Shown: positions 7,462-17,462, counted from the stretch's first letter. The stretch is 64,000 bases of DNA from Pseudactinotalea suaedae (GCF_009733815.1 NZ_WNXY01000003.1:1-64000), one strand, 5' to 3'. Program-made: numbers and translations. The notes: generated by a model from the sequence alone, not told the origin.

Positions 7462-8982
7462 ATGGCTGACGAGAAGTTTGTCCTCGCGATCGACCAGGGC
7501 ACCACCAGCACCCGCGCGATCGTCTTCAACCACTCCGGCGAGATCGTCGAGAGCGGCCAGCTCGAGCACGAGCAGATCTTCCCGAAGGCGGGCTGGGTCG
7601 AGCACGACCCGGTCGAGATCTGGCGCAACACGCGCGAGGTGGTCGCGCTGGCGCTGACCCGCGCCAACATCACCAAGGACAGCCTGGCCGCGGTGGGCAT
7701 CACCAACCAGCGCGAGACCGCCGTCGTCTGGGACAAGAACACCGGCGAGCCCGTCTACAACGCGATCGTCTGGCAGGACACCCGCACCCAGAAGATCGTC
7801 GACGAGCTCGGCGGCGGTGACGGCGACAAGTACAAGGCGAAGGTCGGTCTCCCGCTCGCGACCTACTTCTCCGGCCCCAAGGTCAAGTGGATCCTCGACA
7901 ACGTCGAGGGCGCGCGTGAGAAGGCCGAGGCCGGCGACCTCCTTTTCGGCAACACCGACACCTGGGTGCTCTGGAACCTCACCGGCGGCACCTCGGGCGG
8001 CGTCCACGTCACCGACGTGACCAACGCCAGCCGCACCATGCTGATGGACCTGTCGACGCTCGACTGGGACGCCGACATCGCCTCCGACATGGGCATCCCG
8101 CTCTCGATGCTGCCCGAGATCAGGTCCTCCTCCGAGGTCTACGGCGAGGGTCGGCCCAACGGCCACCTCGCCGGCATCCCGATCGCGGGGATCCTGGGAG
8201 ACCAGCAGGCTGCGACCTTCGGGCAGGCGTGCTTCGAGGTCGGCATGGCCAAGAACACCTACGGCACCGGCAACTTCATGCTCATCAACACCGGCACCGA
8301 GCAGGTGCCGAGCGAGAACGGGCTGCTGACGACCGTCTGCTACAAGATCGGCGACCAGCCGGCCGTGTACGCGCTCGAGGGCTCGATCGCCGTCACCGGC
8401 TCGCTCGTGCAGTGGCTGCGCGACAACCTCGGCATCATCTCCTCCGCACCGGAGATCGAGGACCTCGCGAAGGGCGTCGAGGACAACGGCGGCGCCTACT
8501 TCGTGCCGGCGTTCTCGGGGCTGTTCGCCCCGCACTGGCGCTCCGACGCCCGCGGCGCCCTGGTCGGTCTGACCCGGTACGTCAACAAGGGCCACATCGC
8601 GCGGGCCGCGCTGGAGGCCACGGCCTTCCAGACCCGCGAGGTGCTCGATGCCATGAACGCGGACTCGGGTGTGGACCTGACCGAGCTCAAGGTCGACGGC
8701 GGCATGATCGCCAACGAGACGCTCATGCAGTTCCAGGCGGACATCCTGGGCGTGCCGGTGGTGCGTCCGAAGGTCGCGGAGACCACGGCGCTCGGTGCGG
8801 CCTACGCGGCCGGCATCGCCGTGGGGTTCTGGAACGGCGAGCAGGACGTCATCGACAACTGGGCCGAGGACAAGCGCTGGGAGCCCTCGATGGAGGACGC
8901 CGAGCGCGACAGGCTCTACCGCAACTGGAAGAAGGCCGTCACGAAGACCTTCGACTGGGTCGACGAGGACACCGAGGCCTGA
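7462..8982 (+). CDS. glpK: Glycerol kinase GlpK
   Basis: This FGGY-family kinase phosphorylates glycerol with ATP to sn-glycerol 3-phosphate, the substrate of GlpD. The 506 residues begin with the phosphate-binding [14 protein letters not shown] and contain [12 protein letters not shown], the catalytic Asp in AIVWQDTRT, and the ATPase motif [12 protein letters not shown]. The FGGY signature region [19 protein letters not shown] and the second ATP-binding motif [18 protein letters not shown] follow. The length is standard. The ATG at 7462 has GAAGGGAAC upstream. A GC-rich terminator-like hairpin follows the gene. Confidence 0.97.
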   Translation: MADEKFVLAIDQGTTSTRAIVFNHSGEIVESGQLEHEQIFPKAGWVEHDPVEIWRNTREVVALALTRANITKDSLAAVGITNQRETAVVWDKNTGEPVYNAIVWQDTRTQKIVDELGGGDGDKYKAKVGLPLATYFSGPKVKWILDNVEGAREKAEAGDLLFGNTDTWVLWNLTGGTSGGVHVTDVTNASRTMLMDLSTLDWDADIASDMGIPLSMLPEIRSSSEVYGEGRPNGHLAGIPIAGILGDQQAATFGQACFEVGMAKNTYGTGNFMLINTGTEQVPSENGLLTTVCYKIGDQPAVYALEGSIAVTGSLVQWLRDNLGIISSAPEIEDLAKGVEDNGGAYFVPAFSGLFAPHWRSDARGALVGLTRYVNKGHIARAALEATAFQTREVLDAMNADSGVDLTELKVDGGMIANETLMQFQADILGVPVVRPKVAETTALGAAYAAGIAVGFWNGEQDVIDNWAEDKRWEPSMEDAERDRLYRNWKKAVTKTFDWVDEDTEA

Positions 8983-9014
8983 CGCCCTCGACGGCGTCGC
9001 TCACCACCCACGAC

Positions 9015-9047
9015 ACGCCCCCGTCGGCCATCGGCCGGCGGGGGCGT
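9015..9047. terminator. Terminator-like hairpin after glpK
   Basis: ACGCCCCCGTCGGCC (9015-9029) pairs with GGCCGGCGGGGGCGT (9033-9047) over 15 bp with one wobble and a three-base loop. It lies between glpK and the convergent TM2 gene and probably ends transcription in both directions. There is no U-tract, as is common for actinobacterial terminators. Confidence 0.75.
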
Positions 9048-9086
9048 CTCGCCGTGTCGGCGCTGCTGCGACGGTAGCCGCGCCGG

Positions 9087-9596
9087 CTACTCCCAGCTGC
9101 GGACGCGGGCGCCCTGACCGTCGTGCGCGCTCCCCGCGACGATCACGATGAAGTCGATCAGCGGCCAGATGCCGAGCGTCGCCCAGCCCAGCAGCAGCTT
9201 GGCGACCCCCATCCCGATGTTGCCCAGGTAGAACCGGTCCACGCCGAGCCCGCCGAGGAAGAAGCTGAGCAACGAGGCGACCGTGCGGCTCTTGGCCGAG
9301 ATGAGCTCACCTGGCGTGCCGTAGGGATACGGGCTCATCACGCCGTCCTGGACCGGCGAGTGGTACGGGCCGGAAGCGTAGGGCTGCCCGTAGGCCGGCG
9401 GGTGCTGGCTGGCCGCGTAGTGCTGCCCGTACGCCGGCGGCGGATACGACACCGGCGGCGGGTACGAGACCGGCGTCGGGCCGTAGCCGGGCGTCATGGG
9501 CTGCTGCTGAACCGGCGGCTGACCCGGGTACGGGGCGGTCTGCGGGATCCAGCCGAACGATCCGTCGTCATGCGTGGGTTGACCTGGTGCCGACAT
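9087..9596 (-). CDS. TM2 domain-containing membrane protein
   Basis: The 169-residue protein has a disordered N-terminal half of Pro, Tyr, Gln and Gly repeats, including two tandem SYPPP units and recurring AYGQ. A TM2 domain follows: SKTVASLLSFF-like first helix (residues about 103-120), the conserved GVDRFYLGNIGMGVAKLLL turn, and a second helix WPLIDFIVIVAGS. TM2 proteins of bacteria have no agreed role; Pro/Tyr-rich N termini are common in actinobacterial members and may mediate assembly at the membrane. No operon partner is evident, as lldD starts a separate unit upstream. Confidence 0.85.
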   Translation of the reverse strand: MSAPGQPTHDDGSFGWIPQTAPYPGQPPVQQQPMTPGYGPTPVSYPPPVSYPPPAYGQHYAASQHPPAYGQPYASGPYHSPVQDGVMSPYPYGTPGELISAKSRTVASLLSFFLGGLGVDRFYLGNIGMGVAKLLLGWATLGIWPLIDFIVIVAGSAHDGQGARVRSWE

Positions 9597-9776
9597 CGAG
9601 TACCCCGAGCTCTGTGCCGGAACCGCTCCGGTGGCGCGGGAGAGGTGACCTCTCCTTCAGGCCGCATGCTAGCCGAGCACCAGGCGCGCCTGCAGGGGAT
9701 CCGAGGCGACCCCGTCCATGCCGATGTCGGCATCCGGTCCGGGGGTCGTCCGGAGAACTGGAGGAGCTTCGTGACC

Positions 9777-11123
9777 TCAGTCCGTGGTCGTCCCGGCTCG
9801 CTTGCGGCTGCCGGTCCGTGCAGGCCTGGTCGTCGCCCGGGCCGGCGCGGCGGCGTCGACGCTCGCCTCGGCCGCCGCGGCGGTCGCCGGGCTGATCTGC
9901 CGGGGCGCCAGCCGCACCAGCTGGGTGACGTGCTGCGGACCCAGCTCCTCGAGGCTGGCGACCCCGATGAGCCTCATCACGCGCTCGATCTCGCCCGTGA
10001 TGATCTGGAGCATCCGCTCGACCCCGGGCTTGCCACCGGCCATGAGCCCGTACAGGTACGCGCGGCCGACCATCGTGAAGCGTGCGCCGAGGGCGACCGA
10101 GGCCACGACGTCGGCGCCGCTCATGATGCCGGTGTCCACGTGCACCTCGAGGTCCTTGCCGACCTCGCGGACGACCTCGGGCAGCAGCAGGAACGGCACC
10201 GGCGCGCGGTCGAGCTGACGCCCGCCGTGGTTGGAGAGCGTGATGCCGTCGACCCCGAGGTCGGCGAGCCTGCGGGCGTCCTCGACGCTCTGCACACCCT
10301 TGATCACGACCTTGCCGTCCCAGTGCGAGCGGATCTCGGCCAGGGCGTCGTAGTCGATGCTCGGGTCGAACATCGCGTCCAGGATGTCGGCGACCGACCC
10401 GTCGAACTTGGTGATCGAGGCGAACTCCAACGGCTCGGTGGTGAGGTAGTTGATCCACCACTCGGGCCGCGGCAGCGCGTCCAGGATCGTCATCGGCGTC
10501 AGCTGCGGCGGGAAGGACATGCCGTTGCGCTTGTCACGATGGCGGGCCCCCGCGACCGGGGTGTCGACCGTGATGAGGAGGGTGTCGTAGCCGGCCGCCT
10601 TGGCGCGCTCGACCAGATCGAGGGAGCGCTGCCGCTCCTTCATCATGTACAGCTGGAACCACAGCCGCCCGCGCGGGGCCGCCTTGCGGACCTCCTCGAT
10701 CGAGGTGGTCCCGAGCGTGGAGAGCGTGAACGGGACGTCGAACTGCTGGGCGACCGCAGCACCGGCCCGCTCACCGGCGGCATGCATCAGCCGGGTGAAG
10801 CCGGTCGGTGCGATGCCCACCGGGTACGCCGACGGCTTGCCCAGGACGTCCCACGACGTCGAGACGTTCGTGACGTCGCGCAAGATGCTGGGGTGGAACT
10901 CGACGTCCTCGAAGGCCCGCCGCGCTCGCGCCAGCCCGACCTCGTTCTCAGCGGCACCGTCGGTGTAGTCGAACGGGCCCTTCGGGGTGCGGCGCTTGGC
11001 GATCCGCCGCAGGTCCCAGATCGTCTGGGCCTTGGCGAGCCGCGCACCAGCGAAGTCCAGGCTCGGGGCGCGGAAGTTGAGCTGCTCGCGCAGCACGGAG
11101 AGGTTCGGGAGTCGTCGTTCCAT
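9777..11123 (-). CDS. lldD: FMN-dependent L-lactate dehydrogenase / alpha-hydroxy-acid oxidase (LldD-like)
   Basis: The 448-residue TIM-barrel flavoprotein oxidises L-lactate (or a similar alpha-hydroxy acid) to the keto acid. Seen are the FMN-binding [22 protein letters not shown] and [11 protein letters not shown], the Lys in VVIKGV, and the active-site signature [14 protein letters not shown] with the catalytic His base. The phosphate-binding [19 protein letters not shown] and [12 protein letters not shown] follow. A 40-residue Ala/Arg/Thr-rich tail goes beyond the usual domain end. The gene is divergent from an AEC-type transporter, which could move an organic acid such as lactate; that link is inferred. 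Confidence 0.9.
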   Translation of the reverse strand: MERRLPNLSVLREQLNFRAPSLDFAGARLAKAQTIWDLRRIAKRRTPKGPFDYTDGAAENEVGLARARRAFEDVEFHPSILRDVTNVSTSWDVLGKPSAYPVGIAPTGFTRLMHAAGERAGAAVAQQFDVPFTLSTLGTTSIEEVRKAAPRGRLWFQLYMMKERQRSLDLVERAKAAGYDTLLITVDTPVAGARHRDKRNGMSFPPQLTPMTILDALPRPEWWINYLTTEPLEFASITKFDGSVADILDAMFDPSIDYDALAEIRSHWDGKVVIKGVQSVEDARRLADLGVDGITLSNHGGRQLDRAPVPFLLLPEVVREVGKDLEVHVDTGIMSGADVVASVALGARFTMVGRAYLYGLMAGGKPGVERMLQIITGEIERVMRLIGVASLEELGPQHVTQLVRLAPRQISPATAAAAEASVDAAAPARATTRPARTGSRKRAGTTTD

Positions 11124-11331
11124 GGCCTGTTCTCGTGTGGTGGTCGACGGCGGCAGTGCAGTCTCGCCGACCTCAGCCTAGTTCCGAGGTTTTACCGATT
11201 CAATCCAGGAGACCGCGGAGGGCGCGAACGACGCCGCCGATCCCCTTCGTTGTGCATTCGTACCAGTATGTGGGCTTTCCATCCCGGCATGCGATACGGT
11301 CGGTGATCGTGACGTCCGGGGTGAGCCGCCG
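11124..11331. promoter_or_regulatory. Divergent promoter region between lldD and the AEC transporter
   Basis: These 208 bp hold the promoters for both divergent genes. The sequence is locally AT-richer around 11185-11205 and 11250-11280. An imperfect dyad around GCATTCGTACCAGTATG (11254-11270) could be a regulator site. I cannot assign -35/-10 elements with confidence. Confidence 0.4.
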
Positions 11332-12252
11332 ATGATCGCCGTCTTGACGTCCCTGGGCACGATGGCAGCCATCGTCGCCGTGGGATGGCTGCTCGGCCAC
11401 CTCAAGGTCCTCGGCGACGGCGCGCAGCTGGTCATCGCCAAGCTCGTGTTCGTGGTCGCGACCCCGTCGCTGCTGTTCGCCACGATCGCCGAGTCCGACC
11501 TGCACCTGCTGCTCACCCGGACCGCGCTCGTCACCGTGGTGACGACGAGCGCGATGGCCGTGATCGCCGCGCTCGTGCTGCGCCTCGTGCTGCGCCGGGA
11601 CGCCGGACAGACGACGATCGGCGCGCTCTCGGCCTCCTATCTCAACGCCGGCAACCTCGGGCTGCCGCTGTCGGTCTACATGCTCGGCAACCCGGTCGCG
11701 ATCGTCCCGACGCTGCTGTTCCAGCTGCTGGTGCTGGCACCTGCGGCGTTCGTGGTGATGGAGTCGCGCGGCAGCGGCCGGGGTGGCCGAGCGGTGCTGA
11801 TCGGGCTCGGTCGGTCGCTGCGCAACCCGATCATCATCGCGGCCCTGGCCGGGGTGGCGCTGGCGCTGCTGCCGGACGCCCCGACGTGGCTGCTCAACCC
11901 GTTCCACCTGGTCGGCGCCGCCGCGGCGCCGCTGGCCCTGATCATGCTCGGCATGACGTTGTCCGGGCCGCAGGCCAGCGGCAGCCGCGCCCCGGCCCCG
12001 GACCTCGCGCTCGCCGTGGTGCTGCGCACGATCGGCCACCCGGTCGCCGCATGGGCGCTGGGCACCTGGCTCGGCCTCGAGGGTGCGGCGCTGTTCGGCG
12101 TGGTGGCGATGGCTGCGCTGCCCACGGCGCAGAACGTCCTCGTCTACGCGATGCGCTACGGCAGTGGTCAGCCGATCGCCCGCGACTCCCAGCTGGTCAC
12201 CACCGTGCTCGCGGTCCCGGTCCTGATCGTCGTGGCGCTGCTGTTCGGCTGA
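11332..12252 (+). CDS. AEC-family transporter (auxin efflux carrier / malonate-type permease)
   Basis: The 306-residue protein has about ten hydrophobic segments arranged as two five-helix halves, as in the AEC (TC 2.A.69) family. Family-typical motifs visible include the GNLGLPLSVYMLGN segment in TM5 and PTAQNVLVYAMRY near the C terminus. Bacterial members move organic acids such as malate, malonate or lactate. Its divergent position to lldD suggests a hydroxy-acid substrate. The ATG at 11332 follows GGGGTGAG at a workable distance. Confidence 0.85.
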   Translation: MIAVLTSLGTMAAIVAVGWLLGHLKVLGDGAQLVIAKLVFVVATPSLLFATIAESDLHLLLTRTALVTVVTTSAMAVIAALVLRLVLRRDAGQTTIGALSASYLNAGNLGLPLSVYMLGNPVAIVPTLLFQLLVLAPAAFVVMESRGSGRGGRAVLIGLGRSLRNPIIIAALAGVALALLPDAPTWLLNPFHLVGAAAAPLALIMLGMTLSGPQASGSRAPAPDLALAVVLRTIGHPVAAWALGTWLGLEGAALFGVVAMAALPTAQNVLVYAMRYGSGQPIARDSQLVTTVLAVPVLIVVALLFG

Positions 12253-12294
12253 GCCGCGGAGACCCGCCGACCCTGCGGCGCCGGTCAGCACCGG

Positions 12295-13068
12295 TCAGCT
12301 CAGCATCCGCTCGAGGTTGCTCTCGAACCACGCGAGGTGCTCGACGGCCTCCCGGAGGAACCCGTCGGCCACCCAGGTGCGCTGCGGCTCGATCCCGCGC
12401 GCGGCAAGGTCGGCGACCTCCTCGCAGGTGCGCCGCTTGCGGGCCAGGATCGCGGCGGCGATCTCCGCGACGTCGATGTCCTTCTCGTAGCCGTAGCCGT
12501 CGAGGAAGACGCGCAGCCGTGCGCTGCGGTCGGGCACCTCGGTGAAGCCGTGCCAGCGCAGGCAGTCCTCGTCGCTGCGCAGCGGCAGCAGGTAGTCGAG
12601 CGCGTAGGCGATGTCGTCCATCGCGGGCCCGGGGCGCGCGAAGTCCCAGTCGAAGAGGCCGACCGCCAGCCCGTCGCGCCACGCCATGTTCCACGGACCG
12701 GGATCGCCGTGCAGCACGGTGAGCGACTCGCCCGCGACCCCCGGAAAGGCCCAGACCGCTCCCGGCGGCGGATCGAAGCTGCGGGCGGCATCGTGCATGC
12801 GCCGCAGCAGCGCGGCGGCGGACCGCAGGCCGCGGTCGGTCGCCTGCAGGGCCCACGCGTCCTTCCCGGCGACGCCCGCCACGAACCGGACGACCTCGAC
12901 CCCCGTGGCGCCGCCGTCACCGGTGGCCGCCGGCTGGTACGAGAGCGGCTCGGGTACCTCGAGGCCCTGCCCGTGCAGGTGGCGCAGCAGTGCGTGCACG
13001 GTCGGTGTCCAGGCGTGGGCCGGGCGCCGCACGAGGTCGCCGTCGACCTCGACCCGGCGCTCGCTCAC
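12295..13068 (-). CDS. Aminoglycoside-phosphotransferase-fold small-molecule kinase
   Basis: The 257-residue protein has the APH fold: Brenner's motif HGDPGPWNMAWRDG (catalytic Asp and Asn) near residue 120 and the metal-binding FDWDFARPGPAMDDIAYALDY about 20 residues later. Members phosphorylate antibiotics, choline, homoserine, hexoses or other hydroxyl compounds. The glycine-rich nucleotide loop is weak, as is normal in this family. Its GTG start overlaps the stop of the upstream esterase-like gene by 4 bp (GTGA), so it is coupled to a sugar-uptake locus. I therefore favour a metabolic kinase acting on the imported compound over antibiotic resistance, but the substrate is not visible. Confidence 0.75.
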   Translation of the reverse strand: MSERRVEVDGDLVRRPAHAWTPTVHALLRHLHGQGLEVPEPLSYQPAATGDGGATGVEVVRFVAGVAGKDAWALQATDRGLRSAAALLRRMHDAARSFDPPPGAVWAFPGVAGESLTVLHGDPGPWNMAWRDGLAVGLFDWDFARPGPAMDDIAYALDYLLPLRSDEDCLRWHGFTEVPDRSARLRVFLDGYGYEKDIDVAEIAAAILARKRRTCEEVADLAARGIEPQRTWVADGFLREAVEHLAWFESNLERMLS

Positions 13069-14219
13069 GCGCGCATCACCGTCTCGAGCCAGGCGAACGC
13101 CTCGGTCCGTATCTCACCGGCGAGGCAGTGGGGCAGATCGGCGAGGACGCCGCGGTAGGCGTCCGGAGCGCCGGCCTCGACGTAGAGCCGGCCGATGCGG
13201 TCGTGCGCGGCACGCATGCCCGCCTCGGAGAACAGCCTGTCCCGGAGGCCGTAGCCCACGAAGAGCGGCAGCGGCCGGGCGGAGGCCGCGATGTCCGGCC
13301 AGTCGGCCACGCGCCCGAGGCCGGGGTTGTTCATCATCCAGGTGTGGCTGTGCAGGTAGCCGTCGAGCAGGTGCTCGTAGGTCGACATCATCGAGGCGAT
13401 CACGGCCGCCCGGAGCTGTCCCGGCGCCGCGAGCGCCGCAAGGGTCGCCGCTCGCGCCCCTCCCCCGGACATGCCGATGACGGCGACGCCACCCGGCGCC
13501 ACGCCGCCGAGCCTGGTGAGGAGGTCCACGGCGATCAGGTCCTCCCGGCCGACGACACCACCCCACGACGTCCCCAGCACGCCCAAGGTCTTGGCCATCG
13601 CGTCCTCGTGCGCGGCGGCGTGCACGTCGTAGGTCCGGCTCTCGCTCAGCGCCTGCCCGTCGTGAGCCATCGCTGCCAGCTGCAGCGCCGCCACGCTCTC
13701 GCTGCGCCACGGCATGTCCTCCAGGGGCGCTCGACGCGAGCCCCAGCCGAACACGTCGTGCACGAGGACCGAGAAGCCGCGGCGGGCGAGATCATTGGCG
13801 TACGGCCGGCCGTCGTAGTACTCCTCGCGGCACGCCAGCACCTCGGGCGTGGGCCCGTCCGGTCCGTCGGCGATCTTCTCCTTGCCGACGTACTTCATCC
13901 CACCGTGGCAGTGCAGCGCCACGACGCCGGGAAGCGCACCGGTCGCGCCCGCGGGACGCAGCAGCCACCCCTGTGCGGGCGCCCCGAAGCCGACGTCCCA
14001 GGTGAGCTCGACGCCGTCGACGCCGTCAACCTGCCAGGTACGCCCGCGCTCGGGGGTCACCGGGGACCACGGCGGCGGGTTGAGGACGTCCCGGAACCGT
14101 GCGCGGACGGCAGCACCGTCGGCGTCCGCGGCCAGGACCGGGCCGGCTGACCGCAGCAGCGGCAGCAGACCTGAGATCGAGCCGAGGTCGGCGAGCACGG
14201 GTGGTGAGAGCTCCGGCAC
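13065..14219 (-). CDS. Alpha/beta hydrolase (Abhydrolase_7 / acetyl-xylan-esterase-like)
   Basis: The 384-residue protein has an alpha/beta hydrolase core: the oxyanion region VVALHCHGGMKYVGKEKI, the nucleophile elbow VIGMSGGGARAATLAAL (GMSGG), a likely acid in YGLRDRLFSEAG, and His in ADLPHCLAGE. It has no signal peptide, so it should act in the cytoplasm. The HCHGG motif and length fit the Abhydrolase_7/dienelactone-hydrolase-like group often found in carbohydrate loci, where deacylation of a sugar is plausible. It starts with GTG and lies 128 bp downstream of the ABC permease genes on the same strand, followed by the coupled APH-fold kinase. Confidence 0.75.
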   Translation of the reverse strand: MPELSPPVLADLGSISGLLPLLRSAGPVLAADADGAAVRARFRDVLNPPPWSPVTPERGRTWQVDGVDGVELTWDVGFGAPAQGWLLRPAGATGALPGVVALHCHGGMKYVGKEKIADGPDGPTPEVLACREEYYDGRPYANDLARRGFSVLVHDVFGWGSRRAPLEDMPWRSESVAALQLAAMAHDGQALSESRTYDVHAAAHEDAMAKTLGVLGTSWGGVVGREDLIAVDLLTRLGGVAPGGVAVIGMSGGGARAATLAALAAPGQLRAAVIASMMSTYEHLLDGYLHSHTWMMNNPGLGRVADWPDIAASARPLPLFVGYGLRDRLFSEAGMRAAHDRIGRLYVEAGAPDAYRGVLADLPHCLAGEIRTEAFAWLETVMRA

Positions 14220-14347
14220 TGGTCATCGCTTTCGTCGGGGTTGCTGGTGGCGCAGCGAGGACAACCCTGCCACTCGACGGCGGCGACGTCGCGTCAGGTC
14301 GTCCGGGCCGCCGACGACCGGGGCCCAGCAGGCGGGTGGCGGACCGA

Positions 14348-15250
14348 TCAGCCCTTGACGGCGCCCTGGGTGACGCCTTCCATCACCCAGCGCTGGGCGA
14401 GCAGGTAGGCGATGATCGCGGGCGCCATGGCCATCAGGTAGGACGCGAAGGCGATGTTGTAGTTGCTGCTGAACTGGCTCTGGAACAGGTTCTGCCGCAC
14501 CGGAAGGGTCTGCATCGCCGGATCGGAGATGATGAGCGACGGCATCATGAAGTCGTTCCACGCGTAGAGGAACGCGAAGATGCCGACCGTCGCGCTCATC
14601 GGCGCCAGCAGCGGGAAGATCAGCTTCCAGAAGGTCTGCCAGGTCGTCGCCCCGTCGATCCGCGCGCTCTCCTCCAGCTCGATGGGGATCGAGCGCAGGA
14701 ACGCGCTGAACAGCAGCACGCTGAAGCTCAGCTGGAACATGCTGGCGAGCAGGATGACGCCCAGCGGGTTGTCGAGCCCGAAGCGGCCGGTGAGCTGGAT
14801 CTGCGGCAGCGCCACGACCGGGAACGGGATGAACATCGCACCGAGCAGGTAGAAGAACGCCCCCTTGAACAGCCGGTTGTCCCAGTTGCGGATGATGGCG
14901 TAGGACGCGAAGGCGGCCAGGAAGATCGTCAGCGCCACGGTCCCGGCGGTGACCAGCACGGAGACACCGAACCCGACTCCGGCGTCCGTCAGCTGCCAGG
15001 CGTCGATGAAGCCCTGGACGCTGATCGGCGAGGGCAGCGAGAACGCGTTGCCGTCGACCGACTGGGACGAGGTCTTGAAGGCCATCGCGATGGTGACGTA
15101 CAGGGGCAGCAGCACGGTGACGGCGCAGAGGAGCAGGATGATCGTCGTCGGCCAGCTCACCCGCTCCAGCACCACTCTGGGTCGTCTGTTGCGGGAGCCC
15201 GCTCGGATGCCGGGTGTGGTGGGCGGAGCCTGGGCAGTGGTGGCGACCAT
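14348..15250 (-). CDS. Carbohydrate ABC transporter permease (MalG type)
   Basis: The 300-residue inner-membrane subunit has six transmembrane segments and the cytoplasmic EAA loop EESARIDGATTWQTFWKLIFPLLAP (near residues 190-215) that docks to the ATPase. It is a CUT1 permease of the MalG/UgpE group. Its ATG overlaps the stop of the partner permease by one base (TGATG). No ATPase gene is present; actinobacterial CUT1 importers usually share a housekeeping MsiK-type ATPase encoded elsewhere. The operon order is binding protein, MalF-type, MalG-type. Confidence 0.9.
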   Translation of the reverse strand: MVATTAQAPPTTPGIRAGSRNRRPRVVLERVSWPTTIILLLCAVTVLLPLYVTIAMAFKTSSQSVDGNAFSLPSPISVQGFIDAWQLTDAGVGFGVSVLVTAGTVALTIFLAAFASYAIIRNWDNRLFKGAFFYLLGAMFIPFPVVALPQIQLTGRFGLDNPLGVILLASMFQLSFSVLLFSAFLRSIPIELEESARIDGATTWQTFWKLIFPLLAPMSATVGIFAFLYAWNDFMMPSLIISDPAMQTLPVRQNLFQSQFSSNYNIAFASYLMAMAPAIIAYLLAQRWVMEGVTQGAVKG

Positions 15251-16143
15251 CAGACGGAGTTCCTTCCGCGCGTCACGACGAGCTGGAGAACGGCGATGAC
15301 GACCGCGACGACGAAGAACATCGTGGCGGTGGCCATCTGATAGGCGTAGTCGCCGGAGTTGAACCCGGAGATGATCGTCATCGCGATGCTGCGGGTCGCG
15401 GTGCCCGGCCCGCCGTTGGTGAGACCGACGATGACGTCGTAGGCGTTGAGGAAACCCTTGAACCCGAGAATGACGTTGATGAGGACGTAGCCGGCGACGA
15501 GCGGCAGCGTGATCCGGAGCAGCTGCTGCCGCCCGCTCGCGCCGTCGATCGCGGCGGCCTCGTAGACGTCACCCGGGATGGAGAGCAACCCCGCGATGTA
15601 GATCAGCAGCGCGCTGGGGATCGCCTGCCAGGCCGTCACGATCACGATCGCGATCCACGCCAGGTCCTCGCTCGCCAGCATGCTGGTCTGCAGCGCCTCG
15701 ATCCCGAGCAGGCTGCCGAGCGCCGGCACCGAGTTCTGGAAGAGGAACTGGAAGACGTAGGCGATGATGATGCCGGACACGACCATCGGGATGACGAAGA
15801 TGGCCCGCAGCCCGGTCTTGAACCGGATGCGTGCGACCAGCCCGACCGCGAGCAGCAGCGCGCACACGTTCACCACGACGACGGTGACGAGCGCGAACCC
15901 GAAGGTGAACAGGAAGCTCGAGGCGATCGCCGGATCACTGAACGCCGCGATGTAGTTCGTGAAGCCGCTGAACTGCCACTCACCGATGCCGATGGAGTCG
16001 GTGAAGCTGAAGAAGATGCCGATGATCCCCGGCACGGTGATGGCGAGCGTGAACAGGATGAGCGCGGGCAGCAGGAACGCGTAGTAGATCGGCTCGACCT
16101 TGCGGGCGCTGCGCGCGGTCGGCCTCGCGGTGGTGGCGGTCAT
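15250..16143 (-). CDS. Carbohydrate ABC transporter permease (MalF type)
   Basis: The 297-residue CUT1 permease has an N-terminal helix (YYAFLLPALILFTLAI), further membrane spans and the EAA loop YEAAAIDGASGRQQLLRITLPLVAG, followed by NGGPGTATRSIAM typical of MalF/UgpA proteins. It starts at ATG 16143; the preceding binding-protein gene ends with a 4-bp overlap (stop 16140-16142). The open frame extends upstream, but that portion is antisense-phase coding of the binding protein, not a real N terminus. Confidence 0.9.
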   Translation of the reverse strand: MTATTARPTARSARKVEPIYYAFLLPALILFTLAITVPGIIGIFFSFTDSIGIGEWQFSGFTNYIAAFSDPAIASSFLFTFGFALVTVVVVNVCALLLAVGLVARIRFKTGLRAIFVIPMVVSGIIIAYVFQFLFQNSVPALGSLLGIEALQTSMLASEDLAWIAIVIVTAWQAIPSALLIYIAGLLSIPGDVYEAAAIDGASGRQQLLRITLPLVAGYVLINVILGFKGFLNAYDVIVGLTNGGPGTATRSIAMTIISGFNSGDYAYQMATATMFFVVAVVIAVLQLVVTRGRNSV

Positions 16144-17462
16144 CGCCCGTTCTCCTCGTTCTCGTTGGACGGGGCGGGCTGACGGAACGCCAGCCGTGCC
16201 CAGTCGGCGTCGAGCGTGGCCAGCTGGGTGGCGGGATCCGCTCCCAGGATGATCGCCTGCGCGTAGTTCTCGGTCGGGATCGAGCGCGGGATGAGGATGC
16301 CTGGCCCCTGGTAGACCTGACCGGCCTCGTAGTACTCGAGCATGCCCGCGACGCGTGGGTCGCTGGGCTGGGCGCCACCCTCCTGGGGGACGAACCCGAG
16401 CTGGGACTCGTTGTAGGCGGTGATGACCTCCGGTTGGAACAGGTACTCCAGGAAGTCCCGAGCCGACTCCTGGTGGTCCGAGCCCTCGGGGATCATGGCG
16501 GCGAGGTCGATGTTGACCCGGACCGCCAGGTCGGCAGGGTCCTCGGTCATCGGCAGCGGGAAGGTGCCGAGCTCGAGGTCGGGTGCCGTCAGCGCGAGCT
16601 CGCTGAAGGCCCACGGTCCCTGCAGGTACATGGCGCCCGCGCCGCTGGCGAAGTCGACATTTCCCCGGTCGTAGGTCCGGCTCGCCGCGTCGGCGTTCGT
16701 GTAGCTCTCCGCCAGCTCCACCATCTTCTCGACGGGTTCGAGGAACTGCTTCTGGAAGGCCACCTCGGAGTCCGGGCCCACCTCGGTGCCCTGTGCTGCG
16801 AGACGGTCGTAGAAGTCGATGACGTCCAGCGACCCGCCGATCGAGTAGTCGAACCAGCCCTGGTTGATGGTCCAGGCGTCGGCGAAGGTCGCGTAGAACG
16901 GGTCGATCCCGGCGGCCTTCAGGGTCTCGGCCACCTCGATGAGCTCGCTCCACGTCTGCGGGACCTCGAGGTCGTGCTCGGCGAAGATCTCCATGTTGTA
17001 GATGACGGAGGCGCCCATCACCGAGTAGGGCAGCGCCGGGGTACGCCCCTCGCAGACGCCGTACTGGTCGAGCAAGGGCTGCAGGTCGGTGCGCATCAGC
17101 GACGCCGCCTCGGTCTCGGAGAGATCGGAGAGCACGCAGCGCTGCACGAACCGGGCGATCTCGTAGTTGTAGTTGGCGAGCATGAGGTCGGGCGGGTTGC
17201 CACGGACGAAGCTCGCCGCGATCGCGTCGGGTCCCGAGGTGTCCATGATGACGCGGACGTCATCCTGCGAGGCGTTGTAGTCGGCGACGACCTGGGTCAT
17301 GTACTCGATCGCCTCGCGCTTGCTGAAGGTGAACCGGATCTCCTCGGGTCCGCCGTCACCGCCTGCGCCGCAGGCACCCACGAGCACGAGTGCAGCAAGC
17401 GTGAGCGTCGCGGCGACCCGACGCCTCAGGCGGCGCGAGCGCGGCACGGGGATGGCGGCCAT
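16140..17462 (-). CDS. Extracellular sugar-binding lipoprotein of the ABC importer
   Basis: The 440-residue protein has a lipoprotein signal peptide: Arg-rich start, hydrophobic TLTLAALVLVGA, then the lipobox Cys in VGAC. The mature part follows the family 1 solute-binding fold, with YNASQDDVRVIM near the N terminus, an ALPYSVMGASVIYN ligand-lobe segment and WTINQGW. It would capture the sugar outside and deliver it to the two downstream permeases. The ATG at 17462 has AAGGAG five bases upstream; the in-frame GTG at 17468 is too close to that site. It heads the operon and is divergent from the LacI-PmoA fusion gene. Confidence 0.9.
   Translation of the reverse strand: MAAIPVPRSRRLRRRVAATLTLAALVLVGACGAGGDGGPEEIRFTFSKREAIEYMTQVVADYNASQDDVRVIMDTSGPDAIAASFVRGNPPDLMLANYNYEIARFVQRCVLSDLSETEAASLMRTDLQPLLDQYGVCEGRTPALPYSVMGASVIYNMEIFAEHDLEVPQTWSELIEVAETLKAAGIDPFYATFADAWTINQGWFDYSIGGSLDVIDFYDRLAAQGTEVGPDSEVAFQKQFLEPVEKMVELAESYTNADAASRTYDRGNVDFASGAGAMYLQGPWAFSELALTAPDLELGTFPLPMTEDPADLAVRVNIDLAAMIPEGSDHQESARDFLEYLFQPEVITAYNESQLGFVPQEGGAQPSDPRVAGMLEYYEAGQVYQGPGILIPRSIPTENYAQAIILGADPATQLATLDADWARLAFRQPAPSNENEENGR

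Noticed and set aside
9123-11306. 727-codon plus-strand frame across the TM2 and lldD genes
   Set aside because: It is antisense to two recognisable genes, has no domain, and its composition is that of complementary-strand GC skew.
12295-13068. Reading the APH-fold gene as an antibiotic resistance determinant
   Set aside because: The fold is shared by many metabolic kinases, and the gene is translationally coupled to a sugar locus with no mobile or resistance context.
15250-16953. 567-codon frame extending the MalF-type permease upstream
   Set aside because: The extension lies in another phase of the binding-protein gene and has no permease features; the ATG at 16143 gives a normal-length protein.
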